Source of the DNA: Pagrus major
Lineage: Eukaryota; Chordata; Actinopteri; Spariformes; Sparidae
Direction: 5' to 3'
NCBI RefSeq assembly: GCF_040436345.1
Contig: NC_133223.1
Span: 15,128,113 to 15,192,112 of the forward strand
Length of the DNA: 64,000 nt
Shown here: piece after piece, positions 23,760 through 36,835 of the stretch
How the letters are laid out: every line of letters starts with the position of its first letter
How positions within the stretch are numbered: position 1 is the first letter of the stretch
Notes under the pieces: generated by a model
What the model saw: only the letters and a program-made list of their open reading frames with translations
Databases searched by the model: none
Told to the model about the DNA's origin: nothing
Program-made: the position numbers and the translations under genes

Positions 23760-24590
23760 GCTTCCTGATTGATTAGCAACTGAAAAAACAACGGAAAGTA
23801 AAAATCTAGAGGGACATCCGGCCCGTAAAGACAAAACTACATGTTTGATAACCATTAGCTTCTGTTAGACAGCTGCTAATGTTAGCATTCAACCACCTTG
23901 ATTGTGTAACACGATACAACAGGAAAGGCGTAAATTAATTCGACAATATCAACACACGCACTGCAGACGTATTTATTTAAGCTTGTAAGGGTAAGACACT
24001 GGATGTAATCAAACAGTAATGTTAGCTATGAAGTGGTTGAATGCTAATATTAGCTAATGGGTTGTTGTATAAACGCAGGAAATCTGACAAATCGTTATCA
24101 TGTCACCACTTCTTGATTGATCAACTGAAAAGATGGTGGAAAGTGAAAATCTGGCCTTATTTCAAGGTAAAACTACATATTTGATAACCTTTTAGCTAAA
24201 GTTAGCATTCAACCACTTCATAGCTCACATTTCAGTTTGATTGCATCCAGTGTGGTCCACTTCCAGGCTTAAATAAAAGTGTCTAAGATGTGTATTGAAT
24301 TTTAGAACTGATTCGCGCCTTTTCTCGTCATACAGTGTAAAACTATCAAACAGTAATGTTTGCGAGGAAGTGGTTCAAGCTTTTGTAGGAGCTAATGGCT
24401 ATCAAGAATGTGGTTTCACGTTGAAATATGACCTGATGTCCCTCCAAAGTTTCACTACCATCATCTTATCTGTTGCTGATTTATTGGAAAGTGGTGAAAT
24501 AAACAACTTGCAACCTCAAAACAGCAGCATAAAATTATCCCAGCACCTGATCTTTCCACTCAAAGTGTGACTTAAGGGTAAAATGGCTGC
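23760..24590. repeat. Cluster of related repeat copies in alternating orientation
   Basis: Phrases such as 'gctaatgttagcattcaacca' and 'tttgattacatccagtg' recur in this block in both orientations (direct near 23870 and 24190-24260; inverted near 24000-24060 and 24330-24420). A further copy is at 5490-5710. The element is dispersed and non-coding. Confidence 0.65.
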
Positions 24591-24683
24591 TGTGTGAATA
24601 TTCAGTCTGTAAATCTCCCAGGAAAAAAAAGGGTCAACCGTCTTCACTGTCATGACTGAATATACTGAATACGCCAACTGACG

Positions 24684-24903
24684 TTAAAGGACAACAGTTT
24701 CATGCTGTTTTACTTTGTTTGTATTGGCGGACCCTGCCACCTTTCTAGCTTAAAACATTGTTCTGGGGACCTTATTTTTCTCCATGGACGGCTTACTTAT
24801 TCAGTTATGAACACAATAAATATTTCTGAGTTTATCTATATTGTAAATATCACCTTTCCGAGTTTATGAATTTCTTTTCCAAAACTACATAGCACTCCTT
24901 TAA
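24684..24903. mobile_element. TTAA-flanked MITE, family 1 copy B
   Basis: Reverse orientation relative to copy A. One end is TTAAAGGAGTGCTATGTAG (minus strand) and the other TTAAAGGACAAC (plus strand). It lacks the extra right-hand segment of copies A and C, so it ends at an internal TTAA of theirs. It lies about 50 bp beyond the lrrc58 poly(A) signal. Confidence 0.75.
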
Positions 24904-24955
24904 TCGAATCACAAAGGGTCACAATACAAACACTTCACAGATATTAAAATCAGTC

Positions 24956-24961
24956 TTTATT
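24956..24961 (-). terminator. lrrc58 polyadenylation signal
   Basis: AATAAA on the minus strand followed by a GT-rich stretch (GTGAAGTGTTTGTATTGTG). It implies an lrrc58 3' UTR of about 1.55 kb (24935-26513), which is AT-rich and without other features. Confidence 0.7.
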
Positions 24962-26513
24962 GTTGATATTATATACTGTACAGTCTACTTACATTACTTG
25001 AATGGGATACAAGTACATACAATTAATGTGTCTCAATATATTTTCTACTTAAGTGCCATCTATTCTGCAGGTAATTTAAATATGTATTGAGTTTAACATT
25101 TGATTTCTATAAAAGCAGTTTATTCTTTTATAAAAAGGTTACTTTCTGTTTACTGTAAGCTGATAAGTACAAAATCACTCAAAAAAGGACTTCATAATTA
25201 TTGTCACATTTCAGGGTGCATATATCACATTTCTTCATACTCGTTTTTTTCCCTGTGTTAGAAATCACCATTAGTAAGGCACTTAAATGCTAGTATAGGT
25301 GTTATTGTAACATAGAAGATTGTTCTTCTCTTTTCTAAACACTAAGGTCTCAAATTTGAAGCCAGCGGGAGGTTTTCCTCCACAGTAATGGACACAAACT
25401 GTCTGGAAGGCTGCTTTCCAAACAAGCAGAGATGTGACCAGGGACAGAAACAGTCATTTCCAGTTCGAAATGAAGGAATTCTGTCTCAAATTGAATCAGT
25501 TTGGACAAAAAAAAAGAAAAAAGAACAACCATCTCTGGCTGTGGGCTCCATTGACACACATCTGTATTCTTATGCTCTGAGAAAACCGACAGCCCTCAAC
25601 ATAAACATGAAGGCTGCCGCTGTGTTTTGCAGAATAGCTATTGTTTCTGTGCTAACACGGTGAATGGTTTCCTCTGGTCCGCCCCACATCCACTTCCTGT
25701 GAGCAAGTCTGGACAAGCTTATATACACACACTCACTCCTAACCCATATTCTGGGTTAATTTAAAACTAATCTGCCATCATGTCAACATTTTTCAGGGCT
25801 GGTGACCAAAAACAGATTAACCTTGATTGTTCTATAATGTCCAGGACAGCTTCTATGCACAGGACACCTTGCTCAATCAATTCAGAATGCTGTAGTGTAA
25901 AACTAATGCCATAGTTTCTGCTGAAAGACTTCAAAAATCCCAGACTTTTTTTTTTTCACAGCAGCTTTGACGCTCAGCTAGACAGAAAATTTTAAATGAA
26001 AGCTAGCTGTGTGCCACCAGTAGTTGGACAACAAACACAAACTATCAGAATAATGTGCTGTAGCTAACAAAAGAACACCAAGTCCTGTGTGAAAGATAAA
26101 GTACGCAGCCCTGAAGAGAAAAAGAATCCTGCCGCTCCTCCAGTCTTTGCCGAGCTTTACTGCCCTCTTATGCTCGAACATGAGACCAGCACTTGGATCA
26201 TGATTTGCATGACTACATGGGGAATATGAAGGTTCCAGTACTCCTGTTGTGTGGACTGATGTGTGATGAGAGAGGGAATGGATCCCTTTCCAAAAACATG
26301 ATTTCAGGGCCATGGGAGGAAGGACCGCAGTCTCACATTTTGTGCGTTACATACAGCCACTGTCTGTCAAACAGTATTCGTGTGTGCGTGTGTGTGTGAG
26401 AGTGTGTGTGTTTATGTGTAGAAGTCTGACAGCAGAGTTCATCTCTGTAGAAATGTTGAACACAGTGGCAGACGGATAAGGATAGGCGCGGCCAGAGGCT
26501 CTTCCATGCTGGA

Positions 26514-29500
26514 CTATCCCAGTAGCACTCTCTGCAGGCGGTAAGCGGGCACGCTGATCTCGTCCTCCGACTCTGCGTCGCTCTGTGGGTTGGAGCTGCA
26601 GGGAGAGGTGCACTCTGGGGAGCACAGGTAGTGCATGAGGGGCAGCCGGTACTTTCCGCAGAAGTCCACAAATTTGATCTGGCGCACACATGAGTCAAAG
26701 TAGACCCCTGGAGAAAGTCGAGAGTGACAGCAAAAACAAAGCCAAGTTCAAGTGGCAGGTCAGTGACTTGTATTATTCTCATACTAACACAGAACAACAA
26801 TATTCAGATGTTGAATCCGATGCTGATGTATTATCACATATAGGTGGAAATATGACAGAGCTGCAAATAAAAAAAAAAATTTAAAAAAGACAAAAAAAAA
26901 GTCAAATTCTTTTTCTTCAAATATCTTCAAACACTGTGAACAAAGGTCTTACCGGCACACTTGGGGTTGGGACACTTGCTGGCAAGGTCAAGGTAGCGCA
27001 GCAGGTTTGAGGGCAGGTCGGGGGGGTAGTAGGGAATATTTCGGCTCTTAATGGTGCGTCCTGCCAGCTCGAGCAGCGACGGGGGGTCATAGGTCATCTC
27101 TTTGACAAAGCGCACCACCAGTGGGTTACCACGGAGACTGAGCTCCTGCAGGTGCACCAGGCAGAGGATTTCTCTGGGCAGGTAGGTGAGCAAGTTGTTG
27201 TGGAGACTTAGAGATCTCAGTGAGTGGAGCCTGGAGTGAGACAGAGGCACTTTGAAATCTTTTAAACTACCAAAACAACTACAGAAATGTGCAACTATCA
27301 GATCCATGCAGGGCAATCACACGTACACATGTAGATTTTATGTGATCACTAATGATACAGTTTCATTGAATGTTACATTGGTAAGATACTGGTGGTGTAT
27401 GTGCAGTTACCTGGTGAGCTGCGGGGGAACGCTTTGGATGCGGTTGTCACATAGCACCAAGTAGCTGAGGTAAGGCAGGTTAGCCACTTCTGGAGGAATG
27501 GCCGTGATGAGGTTCCCACCCAGATACAACAGCTCCAAACTAATGAGAAAAAAAAGAGAAAAATAGTACATTTTAAAATGACTGTCCTTACTCAAGTACT
27601 GTATAACCTTACAGTATGACAGTGATTTTAGTTGATTTATGGCATCCCTAAAACAAAAAGGTAAAGCGTAGTCATTTTAGTCATTTTTAGACTTTTTCCA
27701 GAGACAATCTCAACTCATTTTCACTGTCAAAATGTTGAGCATGCAGGTCAGAGGTCCCATGTCTATTTTGTTTAATGCTTTTCAAATAAGCGTTTGGCTG
27801 TAAAGCAACTTTAATAGATGCTTAAAATCAAAAACTTTACAGGCCACAAGAGGAGGAAAATATTTTACCATGACATACTAATACTTAGTAGATGACAGCA
27901 CTTAGCTGATAATTTTGTATTATTGACATCCTTGTCAGTCTCGTCTCAAAATGTTCTAGCCGTAACTTACCAATGCATTTTTTTTTTTCAAAGAGATTCA
28001 GCTTTAACATTAACAGCTTGTACTTTACTTTGATACAGTGTCAAAGTCAAGGTAGCCATGTTTATACATGAAAAGGTAAAGTCACAATAAGGGGGAAATT
28101 CTCTGGCCAACAAAACTGAGTGATTAAAACTAATATGTACCACAAGGGGGAGCTGAAGAAGCATGGTTTCATGCTGAAGCGTTGGTGTGCATGTTAGTGT
28201 GCGGGGCCATGCTCGCAGATCATCAAAAAGACAAAATACTGAGGTGAACAGATCCAACAAAAAGTCCAAAATCCTCTCATTTTCGTACATTACACACATG
28301 TATGCACCACCAACTAACAGGAAATGTGTCAGCAAAGATAATGCATTTAAATTTGTGTTAATTTTCTTGACAAAAGATAACCTTGATTACATATGCGATT
28401 ACCAGACAACTACTGCAGCCAAATAGAGACAAAATATTTGTTGTATTAAAGGCAACATAGGACCCTGGTAGGTTAATGGAGGTATGGAGTACACAGGGGG
28501 GTAATTGGGAGTGAAACACATAGACAGGGAGAAAGCAATGGATGGCTGGTCAGCGAAAGTAAGCTGTCAGGCCATCTGCCTGCTGGAACTGATGACACAG
28601 CGACTGCGAGACAGGAAGCCATTATACTGTCCTTGGTGGCTGAGCACTGAGCAAGCCCCCTCTGTGACGGGAACTGAGACATTCAGGGTCAGCTGACAGC
28701 CCTCGCCGACACAGTGACACAAATCAGCCACCAGATAGCAAGAATAGTAAATTGTGGTGTTATTATACAATACAGAGCTCACAATTTTCACAAGTAGGAA
28801 AAATTTATTTTTTCTGGGGCAGTTCAGCCAAGAAACACTGGCTCAGGGTTTCTTCTCTATACACATAAAGATACCTTATATAAACTCTAATGTCAAATTG
28901 AAAAGTATTTCAAGAAATGTGCTGAAAGTGCACAAAAATGACATTACAACTTGTCAAAATGGAAAAGTAGGTTAAGCGCAGGTGTTACTAATAGTATCTG
29001 TGATGTCTGCGTTCTGTTCATATCTCCCAGTAAGCCATCACAGTGTGACAGAGAGCCAGCATGAACAATACCTGGACCTTGAAACTGAAGAAGCTAAATG
29101 AAACTCCATTATTCACTGTACTCAGGTCAAAATATATACGTCCATGTTAGAGCATTTATACCGACCCGAGCCCATCCGGAGACGTCGGTACCAAGTTCTT
29201 TCACTGAAAATACAGTTTTAAATAAATAAATAAAATAAATAATATATGACATTAAGTGAAAACTGATAAAGAGATGGACCTACTGTTTGTGTTTGGGCTA
29301 TACAAGTCCTGAGGTTTGATATTTATGTGATAACACTTCGAATGCAACACAGACGTTATTTGTTACTTTCCAGCTAACAAATAATGTAAGACCAATCACT
29401 ATAACCTCATTGTTAAAGAAACATGATTAGCATTTGGTCTCACTTCAAACAGACAATTGACCTAAAGGGTCCTTAAATAGTTGCAAATTGTTAATATGCA

Positions 29501-32500
29501 AGTTGTTATAATAGTCAAACTAATAAGGAACTACAATGTGGAGAGAACTCAATTCTATCCACAAGTAATAAAAACTGTAATTGTTGCTAGTTGTGTCTTC
29601 TAAACAGTGAGATTGTGTTATGTTTGTCCAGAGTGTGTGTATTTGTGGAGATATATTTTGGCAGTAAAAACAGTCTTTGCAGAAAATAGGCGTGAGACGA
29701 TATGAACATTTCATGTCACGATTATCCTCACCAAAATAGTTGCAATTCACAATATTGTCCCAATAATCATAAAAATATGCTTAAAACTCTTACAATGGCA
29801 CTAAAACATACTTAAATCACTTGATCTTACATTTTGTTAAGAAAATAGTGTTGTGCTAACGGAAATGGGAGCTAGCACTAGAGTTGTTGAACACATTTCC
29901 AAACATCTGATTTAACTTTTATTGTAGGGGATACCATGGGCAAGCTGTGCAGTCAGCCATAGTGAGGAATTTGGAATGACTGAAAAGATGTGGGCTCCAC
30001 CACTGCAGCAATTCAAAATAATGCGTAAACCTATACAAAGCGTTAGCGAGCTAGACAGCTTTTTCAAGTTATTTACGTCAGGATATTCATGAATAGCTGA
30101 TTGTGGAAATTTAACACAATCAACTTATTGTAAGTATTTTTGTAGTGATCCACAATAATATCTTTAATTGTCCCATCCCATGCAGAGAATTGAGATATCT
30201 TCATATCAATAATGGTTGGATACACATGATTACAAGTTCAGTGACCACTTTCATCCTCTGGCTCCCCTCATTGAATGTGCCACGCTGTGTTTGTGTGTGT
30301 GTCATAAAGTGAAGAGACTTAACCTTTGCCCTGGTAGTGGGTCACTGTGCCTTGCTACTGTTAAGCTAAATGATAAGATAGACATGATCTCATAGCTGCC
30401 CAGCTTTCCTGTCAAATTTTTCCACTCTACAGAAAACAGCAAACAAACATCTGCAAGCTTTAAACAGACTGACACACTTTTGCTGTTTCGAAATGTGTAC
30501 TCTTTGACCCACTTTTCTTGTCGGTTTTGTCCCATTCTCTTGCCAGACTTTTTATGTCTTTACAGGATTGTTTGTATACTCAAACACTGTTTTTTTTTCA
30601 TGTGTGGTCACATGTAATTATAGCAGTGTGTCCACCTTTATTTACTGTAATTTTTTGTTTTATCACTTTGAGTACATTTTACTATAACACTGAAAATGTC
30701 TTTTTTTGCCTTGACACTACTCCTTTCCTGCCACCCTTTAGTGTCAGTTTGTATATTTCCAAAACAGTCAAGACAGTTACTGGAAGAGATTAAGCACATA
30801 GTTATCCTGCACACACTATGAATCATGATGTTTACCAGATAAACTGACTGGAAATGAACGGGATACACATGGTATGACGTCGGCGGTGGTATTGTGGTTA
30901 ATACCATAAAAAAAGGGAGGGAGAGAGAGCAATTAACAAATGCTACAGGTTGCCTGGGTGTGCCAGGGTTATGATTTTACTATTGTTGGAAGTCGGACTA
31001 GATGGGTCAACTCATGTGAAACAGCAGGTCAAGTGTGACTAAAGTGGGTTTACGGTACAGTCTACATCACAACTGATAAAAGGGGACATAAAGCTTTTCA
31101 CATGGAGCACATGCAGCATACAGATAAAAGCTGACTCTGAGAAATGCACACCAAGAAAGCACCAAACATTTTAAATGTCAGGATGAACTTTTGCAGGATG
31201 TAGGGCGGATGCCTGGTTACAGATTGGCATGGTTGGAGAGATAACACTGTGCATGCTCCATAAAGGCATTGTATCTGTCATGACATTTACTTACTACTAG
31301 ATATTGGAGAATAAAAGATCTTATCATGAATCATGATAAAACCCTCAGGATAAGTTAATCTTGGTGAATTTCTATTATCTTGATACCATGAACTAGGATA
31401 ATCATGAATGTCCTCTCACGAATAACTTAAAAAGTTGTCTAGCTTTATAACAGAAAGATCTATATAGATTTCTAGATTATTTTGAAATGCCACAAGGGTG
31501 GAGCCCACATCTTTTCAGTCATTCCAAAAACATAGGCCTGTCACCATGGTCAGCCATAGCCTAGGTATCCCACGCAACAAAGTGAAATCAGATGTGTGTA
31601 GATGCATTCAACATCTCCGTTAGCACAATATTCTTACTTAACATAATGTAAGGTCTAGTGATTTTAGTATGTTTTAGTGCCATTTTAAGCATTTTAAACA
31701 TATTTTGATGACAATCGGGATAAAATCTATATACTATTATATATATTGTAATTATTTTTATGTGGATAATCGTCAATAATTTGATAAAAAGAAATTAGTG
31801 AAAGCCAATCACAATTTCTTGAAGCCAAAGGGGACGTCTTCAAAAGAGGACTGCAGCAGTAACCGGGCTTCATGGCATACTTCCATCCAGCCATGTGAAA
31901 TTATACATTAGCAAAAACTCCTTCTTTTTCATTCCTTTAAAAAGGTTCATTATAACTAATAACAATAATAATAATAATAACAATAATAATAATAATAGTA
32001 ATGCAATCATTGTGTAATACCGCATACAGTGAGAAGTACATTTTTCTGAGACGGTTATCGTACCTTGAAAACCTCATATTGTTTCATATTGATATTCAAT
32101 TTAACTTCACATAAGACAAAGACTAGCAGGAAATCCTCACGATAAAGAAGCTTGAACTTGGGAATAACAGGTAATAATTGCTTGAATTAAATGTAAAAAA
32201 TGAGTACGGACTCAAAGTTGTTGTTGTTGTTGTCCACTGACTTAACATTACCAATTAATAATTTCAGCTGCTCTTCCGTCACTTGACTGATCGATTAATC
32301 AACCAATCAGTTCAGGTCTTATTTGAGATTAATTTCTGATTGGCTGGTCGGTCAGTTAGTTGCCTGGCAATAGTTTTAGCACCATCGTAAATCAGTGTAC
32401 TGAGTTCATCGAGTCATATAAGTTAACAGGTAACCATGGCAATTGGGTTCCATGTTTCTTAGTAATCACAGGCTAACATTAAACTACAGTAACGTTATAA

Positions 32501-32553
32501 CTTGGATAATGGTAATTGACATTGTTAAAACACGATAATACACTCCAAAATAT

Positions 32554-32592
<39 letters not shown>

Positions 32593-33292
32593 TTTTTTTT
32601 TATTTTTTTTTTTTTAACAGACTCTGAATGAAGCTTAGCTGCCTTCTTCGTCACAGGATATTTCTATTTTAGCTAGTTTTAGGTTGACGTTAAATAGACA
32701 ACTAGCTTAACATTACAGCTAACTGTAACATTAGCTAATTGGCAGTGGCCCCTCAGCTGGACCCCTGACCCTGTTACTTAGCACACTTTTGCCAAGATAC
32801 TCTTTGAGGTATTAACCTCCTAACCACGACTTACCTGGTTAAATTTTCTATCTCTGCAGGTATACTTTTCAGTCTGTTTCCGCCGAGGGAGAGCGACTGC
32901 AGACGCCACAGTTTCATACACTGAAGTGGGATCTCCTCAAACCGGTTCCCACTGAAGTTCAACACCTCCAGCTGCAGAGAGCCGAACTCTTTGGGCAGCG
33001 AGAACTCGTCCAGACGGTTGTTCTTGGCTATCAGCGTCCTCAGCCTGGTCAGCCGTGTAATGCCCTCACAGATGGCCGACAGTCCGTTGTTGCTGATGTC
33101 CAAAAACTCGAGGTTGCAGAAAAGGCTGACCGACGAGGGGAGCGAGGCCAGCCGGTTGTAGTTCAGGTAGAGCTGCCTGGTGTCCCTTTTCCTCTCGTCG
33201 CTGACACTGTCAACGTCCAAAGTGTTCAGATTCAACCGGGAGAAGTCGAGCACGGTGTCGCCCGCCGCCGCTGCCCCTTCGTGAATCTCCAT
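26514..33292 (-). CDS. lrrc58: Leucine-rich repeat-containing protein 58
   Basis: Four coding exons join in frame to 352 aa (human about 371): 32835-33292, 27411-27539, 26953-27230, 26514-26707. After a short N-terminus (MEIHEGAAAAGDTVLDFSRL) come about nine leucine-rich repeats of the LxxLxLxxNxLxxLP type, including LKSIPAEIENLT, SYLVLCDNRIQSVPPQL and SLSLHNNLLTYLPREI. The C-terminus has a conserved cysteine-rich segment (CPNPKC, then SPECTSPC) and ends YRLQRVLLG, as in vertebrate LRRC58. There is no signal peptide or membrane segment, so it is probably intracellular. I recall reports of a role as a ubiquitin-ligase substrate receptor; nothing here shows this. The 5.3-kb intron 1 carries a large inverted repeat. 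Confidence 0.96.
29694..30000 (+). repeat. Left arm of a 300-bp inverted repeat in lrrc58 intron 1
   Basis: This arm runs from 'cacgattatcctcacc' to 'aaaagatgtgggctccacc'. Its reverse complement, diverged, is at 31496-31790, where 'ggtggagcccacatctttt' begins. Two copies of one dispersed repeat in opposite orientation, about 1.5 kb apart. Confidence 0.8.
31496..31790 (-). repeat. Right arm of the inverted repeat in lrrc58 intron 1
   Basis: Reverse-oriented partner of 29694-30000, sharing the segments around 'cagtcattcca', 'cagccata' and 'tgttttagtgccattttaagc'. The two arms could pair in the lrrc58 pre-mRNA. Confidence 0.8.
32556..32590. repeat. (TA)n microsatellite
   Basis: Short TA repeat followed by a T-rich run, in lrrc58 intron 1. 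Confidence 0.9.
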
Positions 33293-33700
33293 TTTAGCGA
33301 TTTTAGCGTGAATTTAAACTCTGAACAAAGTCCTTGCAGAAGTTTTTGCTGTAGGCTGAACGCCCCCGTAAAGCGCGAGCTAGCTCCAGGGCCTGTCTGT
33401 ATTCAACATGGAGAAGGGGAAGACTTCTACACACCGAACCGGAACATTTAACCACATCTCTAGTGAAAATCTAGGTCACTAATTTAGTGCTGAGGACAAG
33501 CTGCTATCGCTACATGTCACTACATTGATTGCAATATAGTGATTGGCGCTCTCCTCCAATGTAGCAGTTCTTTGACGGGAGTGTTTGCTCTCGTGTAAAG
33601 AGATTGGCTAATTCTCGAGGCAAGCCCCGCCCACACACGCATTGATTGGCTGTTCTCCCAATCTGTCATATTACAAGAGTGTAAATTAAAGGATTTGGCA
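33293..33700 (-). promoter_or_regulatory. lrrc58 5' UTR and promoter with a CCAAT cluster
   Basis: Upstream of the lrrc58 ATG are three ATTGG boxes (33542-33546, 33603-33607, 33645-33649), one CCAAT in the other orientation (33658-33662) and a GC box (CCCCGCCC, 33625-33632). Such clusters bind NF-Y and Sp1 in many housekeeping promoters. No TATA box is evident. The start site cannot be fixed. Confidence 0.6.
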
Positions 33701-34789
33701 ACAAGTTTATTGAACTTTATAATCATTTTATAGCGGTACGGTGAATTACTGTGAGTAATTGTGAGGGTTATTTATTTATTTTAGTCTTAGATTTGCAACA
33801 ACGGATGAATGGTGTCCGCCGATCCATCATGCAACATGCCCAGTTCAGTCTGTCATTATGCAATACCCCTCTTCTGTTACATTATGCAATACTCTGCTGA
33901 CTTGGACGTGTATAGAATGAGAAGAAGGTACAGGATAATTGGGTTCCTCCCACTGTAGTCAGATCTATTCATATGACTGTCACAGCTCTATTCTGTTCAT
34001 GTTACTTCACGAGGTGAATGAAAAATCTAGAAGTGGGGAGTCAGATATATTTAGGTACTGTATATGGACATTTTTAGGAACTGGTTCTGACTGCTGTAGT
34101 TACTAGTTATTGTGTAGACTAAGGTTTTAGAATCAAAATATGGCGTTTACTCATAAGATATGATGAATTGGCCCTGACATTATCCCAACAAAGTATTTTT
34201 CATAGATCAAGTATGTAAAGGTATCCATATTTTACATTTTTTCAAACAACATTTCAAAGTGCTTCACAATAAAAATCAGCTATCTCAGTATTAATTGTCA
34301 AAGACCTGGAGCAATTTTGGTGGCGCCTGACTCTCCTGTATTTATTTCTATTCTATAAGTCAACATACACAAGTGCCAAACATCGTACAACATACACACC
34401 ACAAGTCCCCATGTAACACGTTCTTTGTAGAAAAAATGGGTGTCAAAAATGTTGTGTTTTTATTATTCTGGACTCAGACAGAACCTCAGGAAGTTCATTT
34501 TTTTAAATTTAAAAAGTCTTGCTTGGATGTTTTAGACTTCCATATGAAGTTTTGTCTACATCTGACCTTTCCTAAGCAAGTTACAGCCATTTATTATAAT
34601 ATTATCCAGTGAAAAAAAGTGTAATCCTTTAATTCATTGACTGGCCATGTAGGTGTGTCCAATAAAGTTCACAGGAATAAAAGGGGAAGGTTGCCCAGTC
34701 ATTACAGAGGACACTAAAGAAAAAGGGACTTTTTTACCTGAAAAATACAATATACATTGACCATGAACGACAAAAGTATATATAGTATA

Positions 34790-34866
<77 letters not shown>

Positions 34867-35400
34867 GTATATATATTGTTTTAGATTTTGGGTATCATAT
34901 CGTGATATGGATGGCATAAGTGATGTCTTTTCCTGGATTTAAAGGCTGCATTACAGTGAATTGATGCAATTTTCTGAACTAACCAGACTATTCTACTTGT
35001 TCTAATACTTTGGCTGTATCCTCTTAGTCATTATATCCACGTTACTGGTAATTATTTATCAAAAATCTCATTGTGTTATTATCATTTTGTCATATTTATA
35101 GTGTCAATATTGCCATACAAAGGCCAATCTCAGATTGATTTTGTCACCCAGTCCTAGCTTTTATAAAGTGTATCAAGATGTATATTGTGTATTGTTATAT
35201 AGCCTAAAAATATTGCAACATTATTTTAAGACTGGCAGCCACATGAGAGAGTTTAACAGTGAAGTAACGGGTCCCCCATGCTTTGTATTTGTTGGATCAT
35301 CAAACAGTTACTTATATTACTCTCCAATGGAAACTTAACCTTTCCTTTACTCACAATATTTGAAATTGAAATTTGGCAGATACAAGCACACACACACATA
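33701..35400. other. Intergenic region between lrrc58 and fstl1
   Basis: Non-coding, AT-rich, with a TA microsatellite at 34791-34862. No gene recognised. Confidence 0.6.
34791..34862. repeat. (TA)n microsatellite
   Basis: About 36 uninterrupted TA units. Frames through it encode only Tyr-Ile repeats. Confidence 0.95.
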
Positions 35401-35433
35401 CAAAGTGACAAAGCTGTGTTGTGGTGTATGGGC

Positions 35434-35439
35434 TTTATT
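35434..35439 (-). terminator. fstl1 polyadenylation signal
   Basis: AATAAA on the minus strand, followed about 35 bp later by TGTATGTGTGTGTGTG, a classic GU-rich downstream element. It gives a 3' UTR of about 1.4 kb (35415-36835), the usual size for this gene. The UTR holds no further feature I can name. Confidence 0.8.
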
Positions 35440-36835
35440 GGCATACATACCTTACAGTCTCTGCACTTTTAGTGGAGTATAAAGATTTTGCTTGAACTAG
35501 TAATGCAACTTTCACACAGACATGTATCAGGGATAGAGTCACAAAGCACTATTTCACTGCTAAACTTCAGCGAAGCACACTCATTCGTCCCATGCCGTGT
35601 GGCATAATAGCAGGCAAAGGTAGAGACCTTTAGTTATTGCAGGTCTAAGGCACTGATTTTATATTGTCAAACCTCCCAATTTAGATACAGGATTTTAACA
35701 AATAGACACATTTAACAAACAAAACTACTCTCAGCATCACACTTTCATAGCACACACACACACAAAATCACGCATCCACACGCACACTCAGTTTAAATGC
35801 ACCCAGTTATTGATGCGTCTACGCTACTTTAGCTGACAGTGAGGCTAGTCCTTCTGTTAGAGTGATTTTGAAAGCACAGGTATAGTGTTGTTGCTGGGTC
35901 CAGAGTAATGTTTTACCTGGAGGATTTTGCACATCATTCAAACATCAAGACTTTGGTTTCAGTATTCACCATGCTATGTTCAGATCAGGTCTCGCCTGGG
36001 TGAGAGAAGATGGACCGCTATGTCTTCATCTCGGAAATGTAAGACGGAGAAATGAAAAGCACCAGAGAGACTTGCCTGAGCATAACACGGGAACAAGATT
36101 AAATTCCAACTCAAGCCAATAACATACTGTACATAGAAGCAAACGTTTTTGCAGCACAATGATTACTTCAGCGGTAAGATATAAACAAATTTCAGGCTTG
36201 TGATAAACGAAAGCCGAAGAAAGCGAGAGAAAAATAAAGAGAAGTGCATCGGTCAAGTAGTGGCCTACTGTGGCAGTTCTACATGGCAACAAAATCACTG
36301 TAGCTTTATGCTCTTATCCCAGCTTCTCTAACCAACATCCTGACCATAAAAACCTATGACGATGTTGAGAAACATGCAGCACCTGGTGTCAAGTGGTCAG
36401 CTTTGTCTGTACTCCCACGCCTCCCTCATCTCAACAGCTGGATTCACTGAGCTCCTAACCTCACCCCTTCTCAAACAATGACTTCCATATTCCAAAACAG
36501 TGACAACTTGACAGTTTTTTTCTCATAGTAACTGTAAAAATATAAGGATTGTAGTAAAAATAGCCCCAGGACTAGTGTAGAGGCGCAATAATACAATCAA
36601 ATATGACAGTACTGAACATGAGGGAATCCTATGATACTCCTTGATTTCCCCTGAATCTAACAAACATCAACACAAACACTTAAACAATGTAAAAAAAAAA
36701 AAAAAAAAGTATAATAATTAACATAGCAGAGAAACATGAAAAAGTCAGTTCAACAACAACAACACATGGCCGCAAGGTAAATCAAGTATGGAGGAAGGGT
36801 GATGACGTGCATCCTCTCCGTCACTGCGTCCTTAT

